The position numbers were made by a program, and so were the translations under genes. This document shows, piece after piece, positions 30,904-37,241 of a DNA stretch of 47,039 bases (position 1 is the first letter of the stretch; every line of letters starts with the position of its first letter). A model generated the notes under the pieces. That model saw only the letters and a list, made by a program, of their open reading frames with translations, had not been told where the DNA came from and ran no database searches. This stretch comes from a virus. The DNA is taken from positions 1 to 47,039 of the IMG/VR virus record IMGVR_UViG_3300012929_000027; one strand, given 5' to 3'.

Positions 30904-31031
30904 CTCAAATACTCCAGGATCTTAAGATAGCTGCCGAGACCAAGCACGGCGACGGATGCGGACATGGCCAGCACCACGCTGATCAGTCCGATGGTTTCGC
31001 GTGATTGCTTTGTGCCCCATTCGTATTTCAT
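30900..31031 (-). CDS. 43-residue membrane protein
   Basis: MKYEWGTKQSRETIGLISVV followed by LAMSASVAVLGLGSYL: a single hydrophobic helix with a polar N-terminus. ATG 31031 overlaps the stop of the upstream gene by ATGA, and the stop overlaps the Lar-like gene start by ATGA. Function unknown. Confidence 0.6.
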   Translation of the reverse strand: MKYEWGTKQSRETIGLISVVLAMSASVAVLGLGSYLKILEYLR

Positions 31032-31285
31032 GGCCGTGCCCGTCCAGATAACGGAAAAAATCTTGGGTTCTTGTAACCAAATCCTATAGTGGCAGAATCG
31101 CAAAGATAATAAAGCTGATCGCTAACTACCTTCGGGTCCATGCCTTCGATATGCGCGATTGAAATATTCATTTTACCGCTTTCCGTGCAGACAATCGCCC
31201 CGCCGCGAGGTGTGAGGCCCCATGCTAGGAAATAACCCAACATGCCCATCGAGATATAAGCTGCAAAAATCCGCATCTCATTCAT
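31028..31285 (-). CDS. Hypothetical membrane-anchored protein
   Basis: An 85-residue protein. N-terminal hydrophobic helix (IFAAYISMGMLGYFLAWGL) and a polar remainder with two cysteines (AIVCTES and YYLCDSA). Signal-anchor or inefficient signal peptide. Function unknown. Downstream coupling to the 43-residue membrane gene suggests they act together. Confidence 0.6.
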   Translation of the reverse strand: MNEMRIFAAYISMGMLGYFLAWGLTPRGGAIVCTESGKMNISIAHIEGMDPKVVSDQLYYLCDSATIGFGYKNPRFFPLSGRARP

Positions 31286-31300
31286 CTCTGGTCTTGGCGG

Positions 31301-31606
31301 TCATGGTTGAACCGCTCTGGCACGGGCGAGGGCGGCACCGAAGGTCCATGGGCTTGTCACCGCTATTTCGTGGAATGTTTCCGGGATGCGACGCGACTTA
31401 TACTCGCCCTCAAACGTCACCAAGATATTGCCCAAGCATGCAATTGGCTTGCCGACGGCAGCGAAGTATTGTGCTTGAAGACATTTTGTATTGTCATCAT
31501 AGCAATAGACTTTGTCCTCCGGCTGCTTCTTCAGCCACAAGATCAGCCCCTCCAACGAGAATATGTCCGCTTCCGTCTTCCACCAATCGCCTATACGTCC
31601 GTGCAT
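31301..31606 (-). CDS. Hypothetical 101-residue protein
   Basis: MHGRIGDWWKTEADIFSLEG, then LILWLKKQPEDKVYCYDDNT and LGNILVTFEGEYKSRRIPET. An alpha/beta protein without recognised domain. GGAG lies six bases before ATG 31606; the longer upstream frame is Arg/Ser-rich and rejected. Confidence 0.6.
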   Translation of the reverse strand: MHGRIGDWWKTEADIFSLEGLILWLKKQPEDKVYCYDDNTKCLQAQYFAAVGKPIACLGNILVTFEGEYKSRRIPETFHEIAVTSPWTFGAALARARAVQP

Positions 31607-31607
31607 G

Positions 31608-31775
31608 TCAGTCTCCGTTCTGTTCTGTGAATCTATTGGCCATTTGTACCAACCCATCCCGCTCCGCGATGACTTCCCGCAACTGTCGCTCAAGGTTCCT
31701 GATCTCGCGCTGCAGGTTCGCAATGACCGCATCCTTTTTCTGCATGGGCGTCATGGTGCGGAAGCTCTTAGGCAT
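31608..31775 (-). CDS. 55-residue coiled-coil protein
   Basis: MPKSFRTMTPMQKKDAVIAN followed by LQREIRNLERQLREVIAERD: one amphipathic helix with a heptad pattern, probably a dimeric coiled coil. It ends one base before the start of the next gene. Function unknown. Confidence 0.55.
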   Translation of the reverse strand: MPKSFRTMTPMQKKDAVIANLQREIRNLERQLREVIAERDGLVQMANRFTEQNGD

Positions 31776-31783
31776 GTGTCTAT

Positions 31784-31972
31784 TCAATTCGTTTGCGGAA
31801 GCGTTTCAACACCGACCACTTCGCGGAGCAGAAACGAATCTGGGCTCATCCCGCCACCACGAAGAAAATCGTCAACCTCTGGCGCCTCAAAGTCAATCGT
31901 GCGATATGTGACATCAAGATGGTTGCTGCCTTCCAATTTCAGGCTGGACCGTATGATAATTCGCAGGGTCAT
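31784..31972 (-). CDS. Hypothetical 62-residue protein
   Basis: MTLRIIIRSSLKLEGSNHLD, VTYRTIDFEAPEVDDFLRGG and GMSPDSFLLREVVGVE. FEAPEV-x-x-FLRGGGMS resembles a small conserved phage protein. Starts by TAATG overlap with the upstream gene. Function unknown. Confidence 0.6.
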   Translation of the reverse strand: MTLRIIIRSSLKLEGSNHLDVTYRTIDFEAPEVDDFLRGGGMSPDSFLLREVVGVETLPQTN

Positions 31973-32187
31973 TATTCTTCCCCTAAAGCAGATTTTAAGG
32001 CTCGAAACCTCGTTTCAACCATGTCAGGCGTCTCTCCCTCCGCAATCGCCATCGTCTCTTCCAGAACACGCAATGCGCTGGTATATGCATCGAACTCGCT
32101 ACAGCCCAATATGCGCATGGCGTGAAGCTCTGCGTTCGCGACTGCGGTCGCTATGATGCGGCTCAGAATGAAGTTGCTGGGGGTCAT
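31972..32187 (-). CDS. Hypothetical helical protein
   Basis: A 71-residue protein made of two helices (SRIIATAVANAELHAMRILG, AYTSALRVLEETMAIAEGET) and a third short one. No known domain. ATGA overlap with the DUF551-like gene. Confidence 0.55.
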   Translation of the reverse strand: MTPSNFILSRIIATAVANAELHAMRILGCSEFDAYTSALRVLEETMAIAEGETPDMVETRFRALKSALGEE

Positions 32188-32468
32188 TTCGGCGGCTCCG
32201 GTAAATTATCAGGGATCCTCGCCCAATGCGTCACTCCCCAGATATCGATTGCATTTCCATGTAAGCTGGCGATATTGGCGTACTTGTTGCCGCCGTTGTT
32301 CCCGAGACTACCCGACCTGACGCCAATGTTAGGACCATAAAGAAGAACATCAATTGTCTTGCCCCATGCGGTTTCCGGTGCCATTTCGACCAGGAACCAT
32401 TCCAGCCAAGGTTCAGACATTGGATGTCGCTCAGGCAAGCTCTTAACGTTGATGGTTACTTTAGCCAT
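32184..32468 (-). CDS. DUF551-like protein
   Basis: A 94-residue protein. VTINVKSLPERHP near the N-terminus, IDVLLYGPNIGV in the middle and IWGVTHWARIPDNLPEPPK at the end match the DUF551 pattern (a beta-domain ending VTHW-x-PLPEPP) found in phage accessory regions; function unknown. ATG 32468 is preferred because GGAG lies seven bases upstream; ATG 32474 is an alternative. Confidence 0.65.
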   Translation of the reverse strand: MAKVTINVKSLPERHPMSEPWLEWFLVEMAPETAWGKTIDVLLYGPNIGVRSGSLGNNGGNKYANIASLHGNAIDIWGVTHWARIPDNLPEPPK

Positions 32469-32470
32469 AC

Positions 32471-32809
32471 TCATTCTCCGATCGATGCAAGGGCGGCAAG
32501 AACGTCACTGATCCTGGCAGACATTCCATTGCAGTCGGTGAAGTTTCGGTGACTATAGTCTCTCAGGCACTCGCCCAATAGATTAACAAGTTCCTCATGC
32601 GCGTTTACGCATTTGACGATGTGGGCGGCGTTGGCTTTATATGGGTCTGTGCCATTGCGGCGATGCTCATCAAATGAGTCTCGGCTATAGCCCCTTGCAA
32701 TTGCCGCTATCGGGTAAACCCCATCAACTTTAATGGTGGCGCGAATCCACCCCCAATCGTCATGTCGATATGGTCTGTATGCCCACGGCGTCGGCGTATG
32801 CTCACCCAT
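32471..32809 (-). CDS. Conserved small phage protein (EHTPTPW family)
   Basis: A 112-residue protein. MGEHTPTPWAYRPYRHDDWG is the usual opening of a widespread phage family (EHTPGPW), with NAAHIVKCVNAHEELVNLL as the usual second half. Function unknown. Start ATG 32809 with AGGGG upstream; a TTG nine bases earlier is possible. Confidence 0.7.
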   Translation of the reverse strand: MGEHTPTPWAYRPYRHDDWGWIRATIKVDGVYPIAAIARGYSRDSFDEHRRNGTDPYKANAAHIVKCVNAHEELVNLLGECLRDYSHRNFTDCNGMSARISDVLAALASIGE

Positions 32810-32814
32810 GATGC

Positions 32815-32985
32815 TCAACCCCTATCGAATTGCGGCCAGTCGGACTGGAAGCCGGGCTTCTTATCCCAGACGCGCATACAATCCATGCACCCACACTCGG
32901 TTTCGGATATCGAAACGATGGCGATGTGGTCACAATCATCTTGCCTCTCCTGCTCATTCCACTTTCCGGCCTGCCGATTAGACAT
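32815..32985 (-). CDS. Hypothetical 56-residue Cys-containing protein
   Basis: MSNRQAGKWNEQERQDDCDH, then IAIVSISETECGCMDCMRVW. CDH plus CGCMDC could bind zinc. ATG 32985 overlaps the end of the upstream gene by eight bases and follows GGAGAGGGAG; longer starts remain possible. Confidence 0.55.
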   Translation of the reverse strand: MSNRQAGKWNEQERQDDCDHIAIVSISETECGCMDCMRVWDKKPGFQSDWPQFDRG

Positions 32986-33178
32986 GATGCTCCCTCTCCC
33001 CATAAATGATCCGGTTGGAAAATTCCGGCCAATAGTGATAGTTGCCGGCACGGTAGCAGTCCCATCGCCAGAGCTTCACATGCTCATCGGCTTGCGGCGG
33101 GCCGCAGAGCAGATCTCGGATGTCGTCGGCGTTACCGACGATGACGATGGGATGGCTGGTTGAGCAATGAACTGGCAT
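32978..33178 (-). CDS. Hypothetical 66-residue protein
   Basis: MPVHCSTSHPIVIVGNADDI, then RDLLCGPPQADEHVKLWRWD and NYHYWPEFSNRIIYGERE. No domain recognised. AAGG upstream of the ATG; four bases from the preceding gene. Confidence 0.55.
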   Translation of the reverse strand: MPVHCSTSHPIVIVGNADDIRDLLCGPPQADEHVKLWRWDCYRAGNYHYWPEFSNRIIYGEREHHV

Positions 33179-33182
33179 GGGA

Positions 33183-33344
33183 TCAAGCCTTCACAAGATA
33201 GTAAACATTGGTTGCGGTGAACAGATATTTGCGGCGGTCCTCATCGGAGACATCGGACCAATCCACACGGCGTGGCTGGCCAGAGGCTCGAATGGCTTCG
33301 CTCTGCCAGATGCATTCAGCGATTTTCTCTATCATGTCTTGCAT
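33183..33344 (-). CDS. Hypothetical 53-residue protein
   Basis: MQDMIEKIAECIWQSEAIRA, then VDWSDVSDEDRRKYLFTATN and VYYLVKA. GGGAGATAGAG precedes ATG 33344. Helical, no known domain. Confidence 0.55.
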   Translation of the reverse strand: MQDMIEKIAECIWQSEAIRASGQPRRVDWSDVSDEDRRKYLFTATNVYYLVKA

Positions 33345-33503
33345 CTCTATCTCCCGTTCTGATCCCATGAAGTGCCGGGGCTTTCTCCCGGCTGGTTTTC
33401 ATGGTCGCCTCCAGTTGGCTATTCAGTGACACTTGGTGTGCTAGTACCGCCTTAAGCCCAGTATCCTTTCGGAGCTGGGCGTAAAGCGGGCAGGGAAATT
33501 AGA
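33345..33503 (-). other. Gap with hairpin and a possible 28-codon ORF
   Basis: No convincing gene. An ATG at 33402 has an ideal GGAGG five bases upstream and opens 28 codons (to 33316), overlapping the next gene. A six-pair hairpin GCCCAG/CTGGGC lies at 33456-33480 and a second (GCCGGG/CCCGGC on the minus strand) shortly after 33402. A leader or attenuator is possible. Confidence 0.3.
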
Positions 33504-33620
33504 TCATCGGCGTGGCCAAGAGGCCGCGACAACGAACACTATAGACCACATATGTATTAGCACGACGATCATAGCGTATTTGATATTCCTAACGATGCGA
33601 TCTTCTTGTTCCTTGGTCAC
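33504..33620 (-). CDS. 38-residue membrane protein (GTG start)
   Basis: MTKEQEDRIVRNIKYAMIVV then LIHMWSIVFVVAASWPRR: one hydrophobic helix with a charged N-terminus. The GTG shares GTGA with the stop of the preceding gene, which supports translation by coupling. Function unknown. Confidence 0.5.
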   Translation of the reverse strand: MTKEQEDRIVRNIKYAMIVVLIHMWSIVFVVAASWPRR

Positions 33621-33787
33621 GCCCACACCAGCGCCAGCTCGATAATCTGCACGCCACGGAAACCAGCGACAACCATGTGGAAACCGCGCAATGCGTTGCC
33701 GAAAGCATCGCGATAGGCGCCGCCGTACTGGCGATGCTCAATGCGGGCTTGCTTGTGGGCTGCGGTGAACATCTGGGCTTTGGTCAT
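33617..33787 (-). CDS. Hypothetical 56-residue protein
   Basis: MTKAQMFTAAHKQARIEHRQ, then YGGAYRDAFGNALRGFHMVV. Small basic protein with an N-terminal helix. GGAG lies eight bases upstream of the ATG. It is the first gene after the predicted operator-promoter at 33814-33853. Confidence 0.6.
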   Translation of the reverse strand: MTKAQMFTAAHKQARIEHRQYGGAYRDAFGNALRGFHMVVAGFRGVQIIELALVWA

Positions 33788-33813
33788 CTGATTTGCTCCG
33801 TTCTGGTAGCCTC

Positions 33814-33853
33814 ACCATACACGGCCCAAACCGCTAGTCAATGGTTGATTGAC
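33814..33853 (-). promoter_or_regulatory. Operator GTCAA-N7-TTGAC with overlapping promoter (site 2)
   Basis: Plus strand 33837-33853 is GTCAATGGTTGATTGAC; here even six bases of each arm are symmetric. On the minus strand it supplies -35 TTGACT (33836-33841), 16-bp spacer, -10 TATGGT (33814-33819), reading into the 56-residue gene at 33787. The surrounding gap 33788-33932 has no gene. Confidence 0.75.
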
Positions 33854-33932
33854 GGAATTTGTACGATTTCTGAATTATTTTTACTCAACGTCGGATGGCG
33901 ATAGCCTTAGCCGCGTTACCAGCCGCAAAAGC

Positions 33933-34001
33933 TTAGTCTTTCTGATCTCGCCGCTTCTTGCTGGCGCGCTGCACGATTAGCGGATGCGGGTTCTTTCTCA
34001 T
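33933..34001 (-). CDS. Possible 22-residue basic peptide
   Basis: MRKNPHPLIVQRASKKRRDQ then KD. The ATG overlaps the stop of the replication accessory gene (ATGA), with GGAAGCC upstream. Very short; translation is plausible by coupling but unproven. Confidence 0.35.
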   Translation of the reverse strand: MRKNPHPLIVQRASKKRRDQKD

Positions 34002-34444
34002 GGCTTCCTCTCCAGCAATTCTGTCGGCACCTTGCATCCAGGCTGGGATGGGGATGGACCATAGGCCAAATTCCAATTATTGGTCTTGGCATAGATTCTC
34101 AGAACGAGCGGCCAATCGATATTGATGGTCTGACAGGGCGCAACGGGAGCGGCGATCGTCTCGAAATATTTCCCATTCAACCAACTCGCTGCGTGATAGG
34201 TGAATCTTTCCTCTTGGCCGCGCACGCTCTTGGCGTAGATTGGTGCAGCTACCATCGCTTGCCGTTGCTCGTCTTCGTCCAGCTTTCGCCATGCCTTGAA
34301 TGCAAGAAATTTGCTTGAATTGAAACGAGGTGGATAGAGTTTCCAGAATTCGAGGAATGTGCCTGTGTATGCGATCTTTGCCGGTAGCTTCTTTTCTTTT
34401 GGTGGTGCGGGCAATTGGAGGTCGAATAGCTGAGCTGATGTCAT
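33998..34444 (-). CDS. Replication accessory protein (primosomal/helicase-loader type C-terminal domain)
   Basis: A 148-residue protein. After a proline-rich N-terminus comes TFLEFWKLYPPRFNSSKFLA then FKAWRKLDEDEQRQAMVAAP and FTYHAASWLNGKYFETI. This is the pattern of a domain in phage replisome organisers and helicase-loader-like proteins (F-FW-YP-K--A--AW--L and H-A-WLN-x-R/KW). It stands directly after the DnaB helicase gene and one zinc-finger gene, which fits a helper that loads the helicase. ATG 34444 is fixed by an ATGA overlap. No ATPase motif, so it is not a DnaC-type AAA+ loader. Confidence 0.7.
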   Translation of the reverse strand: MTSAQLFDLQLPAPPKEKKLPAKIAYTGTFLEFWKLYPPRFNSSKFLAFKAWRKLDEDEQRQAMVAAPIYAKSVRGQEERFTYHAASWLNGKYFETIAAPVAPCQTINIDWPLVLRIYAKTNNWNLAYGPSPSQPGCKVPTELLERKP

Positions 34445-34614
34445 GTGGCGTTCCGTTCGTGATGGTGAACGTTTGGGCAAGTACATTCGGCAATTACCTT
34501 CGCGCATTGCCAGCATTTGCCTTCGGCCTTCCGCTTGGCTTTAATCGCCCTCCAACGATCCTGCGTCTCGCCAAATGTTTCTCGGAATTGACCATCAAAT
34601 CGATCCCAGTCCAT
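34441..34614 (-). CDS. 57-residue zinc-finger protein
   Basis: MDWDRFDGQFRETFGETQDR, then KCWQCAKVIAECTCPNVHHH. Cys pattern C-x2-C-x6-C-x-C followed by three histidines suggests a zinc site. AGGAG lies seven bases before the ATG. The start overlaps the helicase end by 20 nt and the stop overlaps the next gene by ATGA, so it is part of the replication operon. Confidence 0.65.
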   Translation of the reverse strand: MDWDRFDGQFRETFGETQDRWRAIKAKRKAEGKCWQCAKVIAECTCPNVHHHERNAT

Positions 34615-36055
34615 CGTTATCTCCTATTGATTGGGGATATTCTGCGTTCAAATCACGCACTGCGTTCACGGCTGGATTGACGTAAGCTTCCACCATACCG
34701 ACAGGACCGGACCTGTTTTTCTCAATCTGAATGTTGAGCTTGTTCCAGCATTCGATCATGTCGGTTTGCCATTGTTCATATTCTGGCGTGCCCGGCTTTG
34801 GCTCTTTGTTCTGCAAATAATAAGCCTTGCGATACAACATGATGACCAATGATGCGTCTTGTTCAAGCGAGCCTGACTCGCGCAAATCTGCGAGGCTTGG
34901 CCGTTTGTCCTCGCGATTCTCGACACCTCGATTAAGCTGGCATAGCGCGAGCATGGCAACATCTAAATCTTTCGCCAACTTCAAAAGTCCGCTTGATAAT
35001 TCCGAAACTTCGGAGACGCGGTTGCCGCGATATCGATCAGCAACCCCCATCAATTGGAGGTAGTCGACGATGATAAAATCCAGTCCGCCTTTGCGCTTCT
35101 GCTGTCTCGCCTTGGCCCCGACCTGGGCCAAGTTCATTCCGCCTTGCTGTTCGATCTGGAGTGGAAGTTTTGCGAGCGCGAGGCCAGCGCTGGTAAGATA
35201 GCCGAACTCAGTCTCACTGATGACGCCCTTTCTGATCCGCGAGTATGGCACCTCACGCGAACGCGCCTGACCGAAAATCATATCGGACATCAGCCGTTGC
35301 GAAAGCAGGATGTCTCCCATTTCGAGACTAAAAAATATTCCTCGGTATCCGGGATTGAGAACTTCGCCAGTTTGTTCGTCGATATGCTCGGAACAGAGGG
35401 AGCGGCAGAAATTGAGGGCTACCCCGGTTTTCATCATTCCGGGCCTGCCGGCGAGCAATGTCAGCTCCCCCCGATGCAGCCCGCCGGTCTTGATGTCCAA
35501 ATCCCTGAGCCCGTAGGACATGCCTGTAACGGCCCCGTCGTTTTGATATGCCTTGGCAGCTGCATCAACTGCACGCACCACGGAGGCCGCCAAGGTCAGA
35601 GAGGGGCTATCCTGCGTAAATCTAGCGCTAGCGATGGTGTCGATCTGATCTATTGCCCAAGTCGACAATTCGTCCGCATCGGTAGTTTGCGCGATCAATA
35701 TTTCGTTACCGACATTACGAAGCGCACGTATATCTGATAAGTCCCTGATGTTTCTTGCAAAATCACGGCAATTGACGATTGTTGTGCTTTGGGCCGCCAA
35801 TTGGGCAAGATATTGCCCTAGCGTCATGGTACCGATTTTCATGCCGGTTGGCAGGAAGGCTTGCAGTGTGACTGGGCTGGCGACCTTACCAAGGGTGATA
35901 AGCTGGCCCATGGTCTGCCAAATCGTGGTGTGGATAGGCTCGAAGTAGCTTTCAGGCGAGACGATTGATTCGCATAGGCCGTAGACCTGATTGTTAATGA
36001 GGCAAGCGCCTAGGAGTTGCTGCTCCATCGCGATTGAGTGGGGCTCAATCATCAA
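34595..36055 (-). CDS. dnaB: Replicative DNA helicase (DnaB-like)
   Basis: A 486-residue protein. N-terminal domain: EQQLLGACLINNQVYGLCES and the usual helices up to about residue 150. RecA-like domain: YGLRDLDIKTGGLHRGELTL, Walker A GRPGMMKT (203-210), FFSLEM, Walker B DFIIVDYLQLM (326-336), QLNRGVENREDKRPSLADLR (arginine-finger region) and SGSLEQDASLVIMLYR. A SPEYEQWQTD-like insertion follows (residues about 432-445). Oddity: Walker A has Met208 where nearly all P-loops have Gly before the Lys. It would unwind DNA at the fork with the adjacent accessory proteins and the phage clamp; the window shows no DNA polymerase. Confidence 0.9.
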   Translation of the reverse strand: MMIEPHSIAMEQQLLGACLINNQVYGLCESIVSPESYFEPIHTTIWQTMGQLITLGKVASPVTLQAFLPTGMKIGTMTLGQYLAQLAAQSTTIVNCRDFARNIRDLSDIRALRNVGNEILIAQTTDADELSTWAIDQIDTIASARFTQDSPSLTLAASVVRAVDAAAKAYQNDGAVTGMSYGLRDLDIKTGGLHRGELTLLAGRPGMMKTGVALNFCRSLCSEHIDEQTGEVLNPGYRGIFFSLEMGDILLSQRLMSDMIFGQARSREVPYSRIRKGVISETEFGYLTSAGLALAKLPLQIEQQGGMNLAQVGAKARQQKRKGGLDFIIVDYLQLMGVADRYRGNRVSEVSELSSGLLKLAKDLDVAMLALCQLNRGVENREDKRPSLADLRESGSLEQDASLVIMLYRKAYYLQNKEPKPGTPEYEQWQTDMIECWNKLNIQIEKNRSGPVGMVEAYVNPAVNAVRDLNAEYPQSIGDNDGLGSI

Positions 36056-36306
36056 AGAACCTTAGGCAAAGTGATTGGTTTTCGGCTCTTGCCTTGGTTG
36101 ATTTTCTTGCGAGTTCTTTCCTTGTGGGGGATGCCAGCGTCGATCGTGCGCTTAATGGCGTTAAACTGCTCTCGGCTCAGCGTATGATTTCTTGCTGCTC
36201 CTAGGCAAATATAGCCAAAATCGGTTGGACCCTGCACCCTTAGAAGCTTGTTAGCCCATACGGCAGCAAGACCAAATTCATCGTCCGTTAGTTCCATAAC
36301 AGCCAT
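36052..36306 (-). CDS. Hypothetical 84-residue protein upstream of helicase
   Basis: MAVMELTDDEFGLAAVWANK, FGYICLGAARNHTLSREQFN, AIKRTIDAGIPHKERTRKK. Helical, with a basic tail. ATG 36306 has GGGAG nine bases upstream; ATG 36321 and earlier are alternatives. ATGA overlap with the helicase gene. Function unknown, possibly replication-linked. Confidence 0.6.
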   Translation of the reverse strand: MAVMELTDDEFGLAAVWANKLLRVQGPTDFGYICLGAARNHTLSREQFNAIKRTIDAGIPHKERTRKKINQGKSRKPITLPKVL

Positions 36307-36419
36307 TTTCAATTCTCCCATAGTCCGCGTTCCGCAAAGACTGGCCTCCCTACCCTTCCTTGGGTCTGGGCCATGCGGTTGAGCCAACTAGACGGCGCGT
36401 ATCCCCAAGGTACCTTTTA

Positions 36420-36846
36420 GCGAGGGTCAACTCGACTGGCCCGCCACGACACCCGGCGAAAGGTAAATACTATTGCCATAACTTGCCTTGGTTCTTGGAT
36501 GCCCTGCTAGTCCACAAGCACCCACGGACGGAACGGTCCCATCGCTGGGGTAAGAGCCGCGCGCTTTGTCCCCGGACGCTAACCGCCGGGCCGATGGTGC
36601 TGTTTTGGGAGGCTTGCTCAATCGGAACTAAATCCGGGCCGCAGGCTTGGTCGGTTGACGAAACGGCGGTTATGAGCCATATATGCCGTTGCGTTACTCC
36701 AGATTGCCCGCAAAAGCCTATCTGGACCGAAGCCGTCTCTCGTAGCACCACGAGGGCGGCTTCATCATTTGTGGCCCATCTTCATAAAACCGTCAAGAGC
36801 TTAGAGTTTCGCTCGGTTTCTATGGGCGGTATGTGGTGGTGTTCAG
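36420..36846 (-). ncRNA. Candidate structured non-coding RNA or origin region
   Basis: About 430 bp with no convincing gene on either strand, an exception in this genome. It holds a series of local inverted repeats: 36526-36539 (GGAC/GTCC), 36538-36549 (CCCA/TGGG), 36571-36590 (CCCGG/CCGGG), 36662-36690 (AACGGC/GCCGTT), 36698-36726 (TCCAGAT/ATCTGGA, seven pairs) and 36729-36763 (GAAGCCG/CGGCTTC with inner CTCGT/ACGAG). The strand is assumed from its place between two minus-strand genes. No tRNA, rRNA or known ribozyme core was recognised. Alternatives: replication origin, or decayed gene. Confidence 0.45.
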
Positions 36847-36850
36847 CGGT

Positions 36851-37180
36851 CTAGGGGTTGAGGATGCGGTACTCGATTGGAAGCCCAGCCCTTGACGCTG
36901 CCGCAATCCCGTACTCCATGCCCTTTGATATGCCGAGATCGGCATAGACAACGGATGCCTCGGCGACGGCCTTCCAAGCTAACCCCGCGTCGATGCCAAG
37001 CTGCCGCTCAGCGGGATTGGTATCATCAAGGATGCCGCGCTGGGTATAAAGCAGGTGCGAGGCAATCGGAGCTTCACCCCGCTGTATGGCGTCCCTGACA
37101 CATTTGCGGGCATATCTGATGTTGGCCCATCGTTGCAGCCAATTGCCTGCATACGGGGATTCTAAAATAACGCGCCTCAT
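36851..37180 (-). CDS. DUF7768 (deoxyribosyltransferase-like) protein
   Basis: A 109-residue protein. MRRVILESPYAGNW at the start, then ARKCVRDAIQRGEAPIASHL, LYTQRGILDD, ERQLGIDAGLAWK and VVYADLGISKGMEYGI match a family common in phages (DUF7768), related in fold to nucleoside 2-deoxyribosyltransferases and TIR-like nucleotide binders. A nucleotide metabolism or signal-degrading role can be inferred but not proven. ATG 37180 overlaps the stop of a short upstream ORF. Confidence 0.8.
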   Translation of the reverse strand: MRRVILESPYAGNWLQRWANIRYARKCVRDAIQRGEAPIASHLLYTQRGILDDTNPAERQLGIDAGLAWKAVAEASVVYADLGISKGMEYGIAAASRAGLPIEYRILNP

Positions 37181-37224
37181 AGCGCCAGATCCAGCATGCT
37201 CTTTTGCCGATCCTGCTCATCCAT
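37177..37224 (-). CDS. Possible 15-residue leader peptide
   Basis: MDEQDRQKSMLDLAL with AAGGA upstream; its stop overlaps the next start (ATGA). It fills the gap between the methyltransferase and the DUF7768 gene. Likely only a coupling leader if translated at all. Confidence 0.35.
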   Translation of the reverse strand: MDEQDRQKSMLDLAL

Positions 37225-37241
37225 CTTCTTGATCCTTCCGG

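Noticed and set aside
36729-36763. Rho-independent terminator
   Set aside because: Strong hairpin but no T-run on either side.
36360-36854. Plus-strand 164-codon open frame over the gene-free region
   Set aside because: Antisense to the local operons, biased to Arg, Ser, Pro and Cys like a random frame, no ribosome-binding site, and it runs through the hairpin series.
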